From contig DF237119.1 of NCBI GenBank assembly GCA_000708835.1, positions 1 to 64,000 of the forward strand: 64,000 nt of DNA, written 5' to 3'. Shown here piece after piece: positions 48,875-58,495 of this stretch. The notes under the pieces are model-generated. The model searched no databases. It worked only from the letters and a program-made list of their open reading frames with translations, and was not told where the DNA came from. Positions within the stretch are counted from its first letter, which is position 1, and every line of letters begins with the position of its first letter. The stretch comes from Klebsormidium nitens. Its lineage: Eukaryota > Streptophyta > Klebsormidiophyceae > Klebsormidiales > Klebsormidiaceae. Made by a program: the position numbers and the translations under genes.

Positions 48875-51016
48875 GGTGCCTGCTCTGAAATCACACGGCC
48901 TGCATTCTGCAGATGTTTACAGACCTTACAACATGTTGGCAACCTCTTTCATTTCTGTCGAGCACCATTCCTCCTCACACAGAAATGTAGCACTTCAGCC
49001 AGATGTCTCCGCTGCTCCACCCGCTGTGCAAATCGTTTGTTTTCAGAACTTTATGGCGCCAAAGAGGCGACTGTCAACGGTCCGCTGGGCGCTCAACGTT
49101 GTCTTCTTGCTTATGATCCAACACCGGGCCGGTTATTAACCCGGGCAGGAGCAACCGAGGCCTTCTTGCACGATCGAAACTTGGTCACCCAGGGAGCTTC
49201 GGCCAGTACACGGTAGCTCCACATAAGGGCTGCTGAGGGTTGTCGGATATGTCTTGAAATTACTCAAACTTAAGGTGGNNNNNNNNNNNNNNNNNNNNNN
49301 NNNNNNNNNNNNNNNNNNNNNNNNNNNNNNNNNNNNNNNNNNNNNNNNNNNNNNNNNNNNNNNNNNNNNNNNNNNNNNNNNNNNNNNNNNNNNNNNNNNN
49401 NNNNNNNNNNNNNNNNNNNNNNNNNNNNNNNNNNNNNNNNNNNNNNNNNNNNNNNNNNNNNNNNNNNNNNNNNNNNNNNNNNNNNNNNNNNNNNNNNNNN
49501 NNNNNNNNNNNNNNNNNNNNNNNNNNNNNNNNNNNNNNNNNNNNNNNNNNNNNNNNNNNNNNNNNNNNNNNNNNNNNNNNNNNNNNNNNNNNNNNNNNNN
49601 NNNNNNNNNNNNNNNNNNNNNNNNNNNNNNNNNNNNNNNNNNNNNNNNNNNNNNNNNNNNNNNNNNNNNNNNNNNNNNNNNNNNNNNNNNNNNNNNNNNN
49701 NNNNNNNNNNNNNNNNNNNNNNNNNNNNNNNNNNNNNNNNNNNNNNNNNNNNNNNNNNNNNNNNNNNNNNNNNNNNNNNNNNNNNNNNNNNNNNNNNNNN
49801 NNNNNNNNNNNNNNNNNNNNNNNNNNNNNNNNNNNNNNNNNNNNNNNNNNNNNNNNNNNNNNNNNNNNNNNNNNNNNNNNNNNNNNNNNCCACCTTAAAG
49901 GTCCCTGACCTTGACTCTCAATCTGATGAGAAAAGGAACCTCAAAACTTTGGTGCCAGCGCTGGTGTTTGCAGAGCTACCGGGCGCATGCTGGCGTCAGA
50001 TGGAGCAGGCTTAGAGGACGCTCAGAGGGACCCCCCTGCCAAGTAGCCTCCGTATTTCTGAGATTGTTTAGGTAGAGGGCAGAGGCAGAGGGAGCGTGCC
50101 TCTGAGCGCACGCCTGTGGTTGCAGAATGGCGGTCACAGAGCCGTACAGAAAGTGAGAATCAGTCGTCCACTTTGTGGATGCAGTCAATCATCTGTCCCA
50201 CTCTCTTCTCAGAAGCTTGACATAATCAAACCTGAGCGGTGCTTTTGAGGGTGTGGGGGCTTTTTGGTTCAGGACTTCCGAAAGATTGTTGACCAGAAAC
50301 CTCAAGGGCGCCCTCTATTAGATTACTTTTTCAAGAAGCACTTACGTCACAGTTAGTGCCAGCTTGGTCTCTGGCCAAATCCGCTCGTATCTGTCACTTT
50401 GAAGTTGAAGTGAACAGAAATGAGGCACAGCATTGCATGTTTTCTTTAGTTCCCACCACCATCTTGTCAGCTTTGTCCAACTGACCTTTGCCTTCTGGAA
50501 CTCATCCTGGTGACGAGGGCAAAGATATACGCGTGGAGCCAGGCCATCCTGGTTATCTTTTTCCAACGATGTCCAGGCCTTTAACCAATCAATCTTGGAA
50601 AAGACAACAGAAAGGGCGGTTCTTGCCTGCGCTGGCAGGTTGTGCCAAACATGGACTAATAGCTGCACATCATCAGCCTGTACTTTGAAGCGCACCCTTA
50701 GACTAGAATTCGCTTGTTCTTAGGAGTGAGCTACAATCATTTTGGACTCAGCATTGGAAATTGAGCTTAGAACGTCGAGAGTGTTCCCTTTTAAAGAACA
50801 TGTACTTAGGTTCAAAAGTTTGCTGAGCCCCTCTCAGTTTGAAGCCAGGTTTTATCCTACCGAATTGCTTTGAACATGGGGATATGGTGACACTTCTTTG
50901 CCTAATGTTTGTGATCATGCTCTTCCCAGCTTATCACGCTTGAGTTCAGAGCCTCTTGTTGCAACAATTGGCCCCCAACAAGCCAAAAGAGGGGGCTGAA
51001 GAGATCTCCATCTCTC
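48875..51016. other. Divergent intergenic region with assembly gap
   Basis: This holds the AUG8-like promoter (- strand) and the upstream region of TFIIE-alpha (+). The gap at 49279-49889 hides 611 bases as scored. On either side I see no supported gene. The ORFs at 48,873-49,139 (+) and 50,342-50,695 (-) have no motif. Confidence 0.45.
49279..49889. other. Assembly gap (611 N)
   Basis: All bases are N. The left flank ends CTTAAGGTGG and the right flank begins CCACCTTAAAGG, so the two edges are inverted copies of TTAAGGTGG. An unassembled palindrome or inverted repeat is likely. Confidence 0.99.
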
Positions 51017-54000
51017 ATGGACAAAGAGGCTCAAAAGATGTTCGATCGTGCTATTTGTTCCTCCAGCCGGCTCATCAATCTGTCCGCAAATGCGCTCTAC
51101 GAAAACGCACTGTGCTTCTGTGGAACAACTTTCATGAGGATTGGGAGCCTGCGAATTGAAAGAAGGGCGTCAGAGACTGGGCCTTTGTCATATACGCCAT
51201 TGGGGAAGGCGAATAGGGGAGGCTGACGAGCCGGGGGAAGAATGGAAGGGCGTCAGTAGTCCTCCTTTTCGTACTTCTCGAAGGCCCTTTTTTTGACACC
51301 CTCCCTCTCTTCCACAGGCTCATCAAACTGTATGCGCGGGCCTTCTACGATGGCGAGATGCTGGCGCCCAGCCCCAGCGACAAGCCGAAGAAGGGCAAGT
51401 CGAGCCGGGGGCTCGCCGTGGTCGTACTCGACACGCTGATGCGGCGGCAGTGGATCAAGGAGGAGGAGCTGGCGAAAGACCTGCAGCTGCACGCAAAGCA
51501 GCTCAAGAAGGTTCTCAAGGTGCTGCAGGACGAGGGCATAGTGGTGCGCGACAGCAGGAAGGAGGTAAGAGTCATCATTTTGCCCTCCTGCTTTGATAGG
51601 ATTCTCGGGCCGTCAGGCCTTTCGCTCCTCATGGTTCCTCCGAAAGCACGCGAAATGGCAGCAAGAAGGAGGTGGGGGTCTTCACTTTGCTTCTCGGTCG
51701 AATCGGGTTTGGCAATTTGTCTTGTCAAAACAAACGCAGAAGATAGTGGTGCACGTCAGGCAAGAAGGAAGTGAAATTATCGTGTCGTCGGGGCGAGTCG
51801 AAAGCAGTCGACAAGAGCATTGAGCTGAGTTTATCCTTTGCTCTGTCTGGGTATGGTTCTGTTGATCTTCAGTGGTTGTGAGGGTGAGTCGAACGAAGGG
51901 CCTGACGGATTACGTCGGGCTTGACTGCATGAGGTGAGGTTATCGTTTTGCAGTCTGTTTCGATATTATGTTCATTCTCTTTGTCGATTGTTGAGGCAAG
52001 CCGAAAGAAAGGCCACAAAGGGACCTGTTGTGTCCAACAGCAGGCAGGAGGCGTGGGCCATTGCTCTGCTTCTCTCGCATTGGTGTTCTTCGTCCGTCTG
52101 GGACGGGCATCAGGATCGGGGCCAGTCGAAACAAAAGTAGTAATGACCGAGAGACCACTGTTGTGGAAGAAAATCCAGGGGCCGATCGCCCCACTCGTAT
52201 CTTGCCAGGCTCAGTCGGAAATGTAGGCCATCGCTTTGATCGTCAGGAGACATTGTCTGGTCATTGGGGCCAGTTGGATGACGGACGCTAAGGCAATATA
52301 CTGCGACTTGAGGAGAAACTCAAAAAGGTCGCGGGGTCCTGTCAACCTGCCCCGGACTCGTAATGGAGCTGGTGAATTAATTCGTGACAACGGGAAAGTA
52401 GGAGGGGCCACCCCCTTTGGAATCACAAATCTTTCGGTCCCTTGACGGGGCAGTCGAGGACGGCAGTCGTGAAAATCTCGTGCAGGAGAGCAAGAAGGCG
52501 GTCTGCCCGGAACCGACGTTGTTTTACTTTGACACAACACAGAATCCGGCGCTTCAATCCCTGATCTAGTCCACCCCCTTGCGCGCAGACTGTCCTCAGA
52601 GACCCCTCCAAGCCCCCCCGAGGAGCCAAGCCCGACGACGTGAAGGCGGAGGTCAAGGCAGAGATCGGTCTCGCGCACGAACCCAAACCCCCCAAACCCC
52701 CTGGGGGTGCCGACGACGGAGAAGACGAGGAAGCGCCCAAGCCGAAGTACCACACGTATACGTATTGTTCGATCGACTACGCGCTCGCGCTGGACGTGAT
52801 GCGGTATCGGCTGCTGCGCGCGCGGAAAAAGCTGCGGGACGAGGTGGACGACAAGAACGTGGTGCAGGAGTACGTGTGTCCGGGGCCCAACTGCGGCGCA
52901 AAGTGAGCGTCAGCATCTTCGTTGAACCTACTCTATTGGAGTCGCAGGTTGGAATCAACATCATCACAATTCTGTTAGAACATGTAGGTTTCTACTTAGT
53001 GGTGTTCTTACCCAGCACCGGTGAATATATAGTCAACCTGCAGTAGCTCCCCACACTTCCTTCATGTGTACGTTTCCAAAATTTCGGGGGAAAGTGCGGA
53101 CCTTCAAGCACTGGTAAGCGGGTTCCACCATCGGATCTACTCAGAGTCCCTTGCTTCCTCTCACCTTAAAGCCATCATGGTTTCCCTTCTCGAGCAAGTG
53201 TGAAGTTCAACTTTTGAATCCGCTAATTGAGCGGTACAAGGGCATGTGTCTTCCTGCAGCAGTAGTCAATCTTAACGATGTGCGCACAGAAAGTATCGGG
53301 CTCACTTCGGTAATCTCCAAGCAGATTTAAGTCCCAGTTGCAAACGCATTCTTCGCAAGAGGGCGCAATGTCCAACCAGGCCACGCAGAAGTTCCATTCG
53401 TGAAATTTCCTTGATTAAAAGCCCCATTTGCATAGAAAACCGCCGTTTGCATGAAAATCATCATTTTGTACACACTCCGCTGACGCTCAGACCTCGTTCC
53501 CTCAGGTACATGGCCCACGACGCCGCTGCTCTGCTCAACTTTGGATCACGAGCTGCACTTTGCGAAGTGCGCTACAAAAGATTCTTCGAATTGGTTCTAT
53601 TTCTCCACATTGCCACAAGAGATGCGCATTGCACACAAAAACAACAACCGCCAACGATTTCCGCAGGCGCCGCTGCTCTGCTCAACTTCGACGACCACGA
53701 GCTGCACTGCGCCAAGTGCGACATGGAAAACTTCTCAATATGGTTTTATTCTTCCCACCTTGCCCTTCACAAAAATGCGTATTGCACAAAACTACTGCCA
53801 ACATTTCCCCAGATACACGTCTATGACGCCGCGTCTCTGCTCATCTCTGAAGACCATGCGCCAAGTGCGATCCTCAGCATCCTTCCAGGAAACAGTTTTT
53901 TGCGTATGAAGACCGCCGGCGTTCCATCCAGGTACACAGCCCACGACGCCGCGGCTCTGCTCAACTTCGACGACCACGAGCTGCACTGCTCTAGGTGCGA

Positions 54001-55568
54001 CACGGTGCTGATCGAGGACTCGGCGGACCTGGCAAAAATGGACATCGGCACCAAGGAGGACAACGAGCGGCGCCGCCGGCGGGAGGCCGTTAAGGACATG
54101 CTGGCGCGAATCGAGGTGCGTTTTCCTTTTCTTATCCTTTTGGAGGAGTGTCCTCACGGATCGGGTCCTCTTATCGGAGGTTTGTTTGCGAGGAGCATGG
54201 GAGTCCTGGTGCGTTTTGCGGGGTCGAGAAAGTGCTGACGCGGTTCGAGGTCCGTTTTCCGGTTCATATGTTTCGTGGGAGTCAGGGAGTATGGGAGTCT
54301 GTGTGCTTTTGATTGGCGCAACTCGATGTCCGTTTTTTGTTTCGTAAGTTGTGGAAGATTGTTCGCAGGGAGCAGTAAATCCCGTATGCTTCCAGGTTGC
54401 GTCTTGCGAAATAGAAAACAAGCTGGCCCAGATCAAGGTCCGTTTGCTCCTGTTGTGAGGCTTGTGGAGCGATAATGCGTCGTTTTTTGGGCTGTTGTTT
54501 GCGTCGAAAGGAGTGGGATGGACATATGGAAAATTTTGTCTCTTCTCAACCCCCAAAGCCGATTTTCCCTGAACCCCACAGTTGGGTCGAGGTCACCTTG
54601 ATTGTCTTTCCAATTGTATCTTTCCAAAAGAGAATGAGATAGCCGCGGTCTTGAGATTCTGGACCGTTCGAACGCTCCTCGACTTCCGCGACTGCAAGAG
54701 GATTGACTTTTCACTTAGTCTCGTAAGCGCTCTTTTCCGGTTGCAGTTGCAAATCAAGCCCCTCACCGACCAACTCGAGGTCGTCCGGAACCTGCCCCCC
54801 CCTGTGACGCTCTCCCTCAGCGAGTGGGTCCTCCAAAACAGCGTCATGCAGCAGACGCTCGGCTCCGCGGACGGAAAAGAGGACCGGAAAGGACACGTGC
54901 CGACCCACGTGCCCCTTCCGTTCATGGGCGAGACGCAAGTCAAGGTAGAAATTGCCGGAGCCGGGGGTGCCGCGCAGGCTGCCCCGCAGGAGGAGGCTGC
55001 CCCCCTGAAGCAGCTGCCGCCGTGGATGATTCGGCAGAGCATGACGAACTTGACAGCCGAGCAGCGGGGAGAGTATGCGCTGCCCCCGGGGGTAAAGGAG
55101 GAGTTGGTTAAGGGCGAACCGAAGCCGGAACCCGAGGTGGGGCAGTTTGCGGTGAAGCCGGAACCTGGGTTGGTTAAGGAGGAGCCCGCGGACCCGGAAG
55201 CGGAGCAGCGGAGAATACAGGAAGAGTATGCAAAGGCGTACTATGCTGCGTACCAAGAGAGCCTGAGGAAAGCGCAGGAGGAGGCTGCGGTTGCGGCGGA
55301 AGTCAGGGAGGATAACGGCGTTGGGTTAACGGCAGGGTTAGAGGCGAAAGCGGAAGAGGAAGGGATGGAATGGGAGGAGGGGCCTTCGGACGCTGGGGCA
55401 GCGGGGTTGGACGTCCGAATTCAGGAGCAGGAAGAGGGGGCGTACGATGATGAGGAGTGGGAAGAGGGGGGCACAGCAGATGCACTGCCTGGTCAGGACG
55501 TGGACAGAAAGCAAACAGAGGAAGTGCTACATGCAGAGGACGATCTGGATTGGGAGGAAGGGGGTTGA
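51017..55568 (+). CDS. GTF2E1: General transcription factor TFIIE, alpha subunit
   Basis: Exons 51318-51564, 52589-52902, 53932-54115, 54396-54437 and 54747-55568 join in phase. A short first exon near 51017 (MDKEAQKMFDR) is likely, but its donor phase does not fit, so the start is unresolved. The winged-helix part (LIKLYARAFYDGEM, RGLAVVVLDTLMRRQW, LQLHAKQLKKVLKVLQDEG) is typical. A zinc region follows: YCSIDYA, YVCPGPNCGAK and HCSRCDTVL. The first Cys pair is spaced by four residues rather than two. Next come a helical part (PLTDQLEVVRNLPPP) and PPWMIRQSM. The protein ends in a long acidic tail with DLDWEEGG, as in TFIIE-alpha, which recruits TFIIH at RNA polymerase II promoters. Several exon edges are flanked by tandem decayed copies. 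Confidence 0.93.
51056..51112 (+). repeat. Upstream copy of the TFIIE-alpha exon 2 acceptor edge
   Basis: TTCCTCCAGCCGGCTCATCAATCTG and the following 30 bases match TTCCACAGGCTCATCAAACTG at the working exon (51318), about 250 bp further on. Both encode RLI.L.A.A.Y. The copy stays open in frame with the candidate first exon, which is why the start of this gene is hard to place. Confidence 0.75.
51650..52080 (+). repeat. Donor-edge copies of TFIIE-alpha exon 2
   Basis: The exon end GTGGTGCGCGACAGCAGGAAGGAG/GTAAGA is echoed at about 51656 (GGCAGCAAGAAGGAGGTGGG), 51741 (GTGGTGCACGTCAGGCAAGAAGGAAGTG) and 52035 (AACAGCAGGCAGGAGGCGTGG). A weaker copy is near 52,480 (AGGAGAGCAAGAAGGCGGTC). Steps are roughly 90-120 bp, or multiples. 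Only the first copy beside the exon keeps a good donor. Confidence 0.7.
53506..53880 (+). repeat. Three acceptor-edge copies of TFIIE-alpha exon 4
   Basis: The start of exon 53932-54115 (YTAHDAAALLNF, then the HC.RC half of the zinc site) is copied at 53506, 53667 and 53814, each behind its own acceptor (CCTCAG, CCGCAG, CCCCAG). The shared GCCGC word falls at 53522, 53669, 53828 and 53948, so steps are 147, 159 and 120 bp. The second copy keeps both cysteines (HCAKC). The third has lost them. Confidence 0.93.
54190..54350 (+). repeat. Donor-edge copies of TFIIE-alpha exon 4
   Basis: The exon end GCGCGAATCGAG/GTGCGTTTTCC is followed by GACGCGGTTCGAGGTCCGTTTTCC (to 54260) and GGCGCAACTCGATGTCCGTTTTTT (to about 54336). 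The end of the next small exon, CAGATCAAG/GTCCGTTTGC at 54437, resembles the same unit. Confidence 0.72.
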
Positions 55569-56341
55569 CTGAACGGTTGTCTGGACCTAGGTTGCACAGC
55601 AGGTTCGCGTTCTCGTGCATCACTTTGCAGACTGGAAACGTTTGCATTCCTACGCAGATGTGTTTTGCTTCTCAAGTGCCGTTTCATGAGTTTGGCAGCT
55701 GCGTGTGAAATGACGGTTCTTGATCCAATGAGATCGACCTTACGAATGTACGGTTACCGTAAAGTCGATCTGGCAATGGAGGCGGCCAGCCTGCAATGGA
55801 TTGCATGATATATCTCAGGCTGGTGTATGCATATTGCCGACCTAATTTGGCGGAAACTTTACTGCGCGGCCGGTCGCAATGATGCCGCGTCGCATGCACA
55901 TTGATGTTTGGATTGAAAGATGGGCGCCGCATGGCCGAGCATGCAGGCCGAGGAATGGGTATATGCATTAAAGTGAGCCTTACCTGCATGGTACACATGC
56001 GGGACAACGGTAGTTTGATGATTCAGCGTGCCGACGATTCAATCATTCAACTCGTCTCTTTCATGTCATGTAGCAGGCTCCACCAGCATGTGGAGGATGC
56101 TAGCTTTGGGCAGTAACATGCTTAATTCACAGCTCGCACGCTGCTCTGTCTTTGAATCCTGCAATCTTGACCAAGGAACTCATGCGCCATAGACAAATGA
56201 GATACTTTCACCACACTTTTGCACACATACAACTCGATAAGGAGCAACCTTATTAGCCACCTAGTGATTTTTAACTCAGATCTGACGGACACTGAGAATC
56301 TGATCCTGTACTCAACAGATTTAGATTACTTGCGGGCGCTT
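55569..56341. other. Convergent intergenic region, no gene seen
   Basis: This lies between the TFIIE-alpha stop (+) and the F-box stop (-). It holds both 3' UTRs. GATCGACCTTACG and its near-complement CGTAAAGTCGATC around 55,733-55,770 could form a hairpin of about 12 bp. Nothing else stands out. Confidence 0.45.
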
Positions 56342-57697
56342 CTACCGCTGCTTCAGGACCACGCAAGCTACCTTTGCAAAATCGTCCTGTATTAACAAAG
56401 CTATGTCCTTGTCAGGTGAACTTGGAAGTCTTATCTCTAGCACTTTTAACATCGGCAAAGCTCGGACCAGCAACCGCAACCGTAGATACGATGCATCAAT
56501 TCCTTTCAGCTCAACTCTCAAGATTCGTAAACTGCACGAAACCTGACACACGTGTGGCTGAATACTTTGGCCTCCTGTGACAAGTTCAAGAAAGCCTCCC
56601 CCCATGCAGAGAGTGTCTAGCTTCGGCGGTAGAGACCCAAGGAACTCTTCCAATAAAATGCTTTTTGGTTCGATCAACCCTTCGCTCTCCAGCCCTTGTC
56701 TGCATGACAATTCTAAGACCTCTAGACTGGACGAGAACTTGCTGACAATCTTTGAAATGTTGGGCCACCAGTTGCCAGTTCCCTCAATGTGTTCCAAAGA
56801 AAGTTGCCGCAGTTGAGTACCCGTCGTTGGCCCTTGGGTACTCAATGATACTCTCCAACGAGCGTCTATTGACAACTCTAGGAGGGCAGGTCCAAATATA
56901 GTCAGGTTCCCTACTCTGGCTTGCAGCTTCAGCAATTGAGGTGCGACCACCTTTACATTCAACCGTGAAATCACGGCAGATTTAAGCGAGCGCGAAACTA
57001 TCTCCAGAGTTGAAGAGTGTTGGTCCAAGTCTTCCTCCTTCAGTTCATTTGACACCTCAAGATGCTCCAAGAGACTGCAATTGGTGATGAGGCGTTTCAA
57101 ACTGCCCGTCTCAATCAAGGTGATGTCCTTCAAGACAACGACTTTCAACTGAGGTAATGGCCGGGATGGAAGTAAGTGCATGATTGTGAAGTCACAAAAG
57201 GACGCTGCTATCTGCAACTCTGTGAGCTGGGGGTTCCGCAGCAACGTGCTGACCAGCTCACTGATATCCAGGAGGGGTTTGTTTCCAACATCGTTCACGT
57301 TCTCGCCAGCATACAAAGGGCCGTCCTCGTTATAGCACGCCACATGTATGGTTGCCGGAAGCTTCCTCCTGACTGCGTTTGTAAAGATCAACTCAAGAGG
57401 CAGTTTCTCCAACCGCCGCCTACTCACAAAGAGCCTGAGAGTTGACAGAGACACCGCTTCGTGCTGGATAAAATTTACGAAACTGGCAGCTCTTGGGACG
57501 GTGTTCAGAGCCCAGTCAACCTCTTTGACGTAGTGTCCCAGCTTGCGCATTCTCCTACAGCTTCCAGTGGCCCGGAGAAAGGTGCGGACAGAACGGAAAG
57601 GGTCCTCCAAGCTCCACGTTGCCACTTTCTCCAAGATCCGCACAACCAGGTCATCTGACAAGCGATCGAACGGAGAACTTAGCGGGCAGCAAGCCAT
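56342..57697 (-). CDS. Intronless F-box protein with leucine-rich C-terminal part
   Basis: One open frame of 451 residues from an ATG at 57697. The F-box lies at about residues 10-55 (FDRLSDDLVVRILEKVA, later TGSCRRMRKLGHYV). The rest has irregular leucine-rich segments such as LTELQIAASF, LPQLKVVVLKDITL and LEVLELSCRQG, typical of plant F-box/LRR proteins. It is presumably a substrate receptor of an SCF ubiquitin ligase. The lack of introns, among neighbours with five to fifteen exons, suggests expansion by retroposition or a member of a fast-evolving F-box family. The substrate is unknown. Confidence 0.85.
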   Translation of the reverse strand: MACCPLSSPFDRLSDDLVVRILEKVATWSLEDPFRSVRTFLRATGSCRRMRKLGHYVKEVDWALNTVPRAASFVNFIQHEAVSLSTLRLFVSRRRLEKLPLELIFTNAVRRKLPATIHVACYNEDGPLYAGENVNDVGNKPLLDISELVSTLLRNPQLTELQIAASFCDFTIMHLLPSRPLPQLKVVVLKDITLIETGSLKRLITNCSLLEHLEVSNELKEEDLDQHSSTLEIVSRSLKSAVISRLNVKVVAPQLLKLQARVGNLTIFGPALLELSIDARWRVSLSTQGPTTGTQLRQLSLEHIEGTGNWWPNISKIVSKFSSSLEVLELSCRQGLESEGLIEPKSILLEEFLGSLPPKLDTLCMGGGFLELVTGGQSIQPHVCQVSCSLRILRVELKGIDASYLRLRLLVRALPMLKVLEIRLPSSPDKDIALLIQDDFAKVACVVLKQR

Positions 57698-57839
57698 GCT
57701 AGCACCCAGTGACTTACTAAGCTTTCACAGGTGCAATCTATGAACCTTCAAAGCTCTGAGCATCGCGGCGCATCTGCATTCGCAACACTTGGAAAGTTCA
57801 ATGCAAGCATTCAATGGCGGGAACCCACTCTAAAACGGG

Positions 57840-58205
57840 TTAGCGCGGTGGTTTACTGTAAAGCGATCTAGTACAGGCCAAACCCGTAACCATGATGTCA
57901 TCATTCATGACAACTATAGCCGTCGATCGTCGAACTTCGAAGTCAGCTAGGCTACCGCGTCGGACCGACCGGCGGCCGCTGCCGCAGTCGACGGCCCATG
58001 GAGCGTTCTTCGGCAGGCAATGTACACCGTCCGAATACTCATCGAATGGCGAATTCGACTTGAAGAGTACCGCTGCTTTGAGAACCGCTTCCGCTACTGC
58101 CTCACACTCAGCCACGTCGTATAATCCGGCAGTCGCCCGGGATGCCCTACGCAAAGCCCTAGCCGCACAAAACGTCCTTGCTGTCAGACCTATGTACAAT
58201 GACAT
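57840..58205 (-). CDS. Small hypothetical ORF, 121 residues, doubtful
   Basis: The ATG at 58205 opens a frame with an Arg/Ala-rich, presequence-like start (MSLYIGLTARTFCAARALRR), then a Val/Ala helix and a basic end. I do not recognise it. An overlapping + strand frame (57892-58209) is about as long and equally featureless. The - strand frame is preferred only because its start looks like an organelle-targeting peptide. It could equally be the 5' region of a neighbour. Confidence 0.25.
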   Translation of the reverse strand: MSLYIGLTARTFCAARALRRASRATAGLYDVAECEAVAEAVLKAAVLFKSNSPFDEYSDGVHCLPKNAPWAVDCGSGRRSVRRGSLADFEVRRSTAIVVMNDDIMVTGLACTRSLYSKPPR

Positions 58206-58495
58206 TTGAGGCGCTGGTTCCACGCAGCGCTGTGCTGAGCTAGGGCGTCCTTCTTCCACTGTCCAGGCCTCCTTCTTCCTTGCCTCCCCGCCATCACAAT
58301 GATACCTGGGGCGAAATATTAGCACCTTTCTCTTTTGGAGGATTCTGAATGAGTTGGGTAATCCTCCCTTTTATTGCCGGTGATAAGTGCGTACTGAACG
58401 CTGGAATGGAGTATCTAGGCCGGCTGCATTGTCCTCACAAACCTTGACCTGACCAGGGCAGTAAGCAAGTGGATAGCTAATAGCAGGGCGTCACC

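Noticed and set aside
53792-54556. - strand ORF of 254 residues
   Set aside because: Antisense to TFIIE-alpha exon 4 and its array. It has no recognisable domain.
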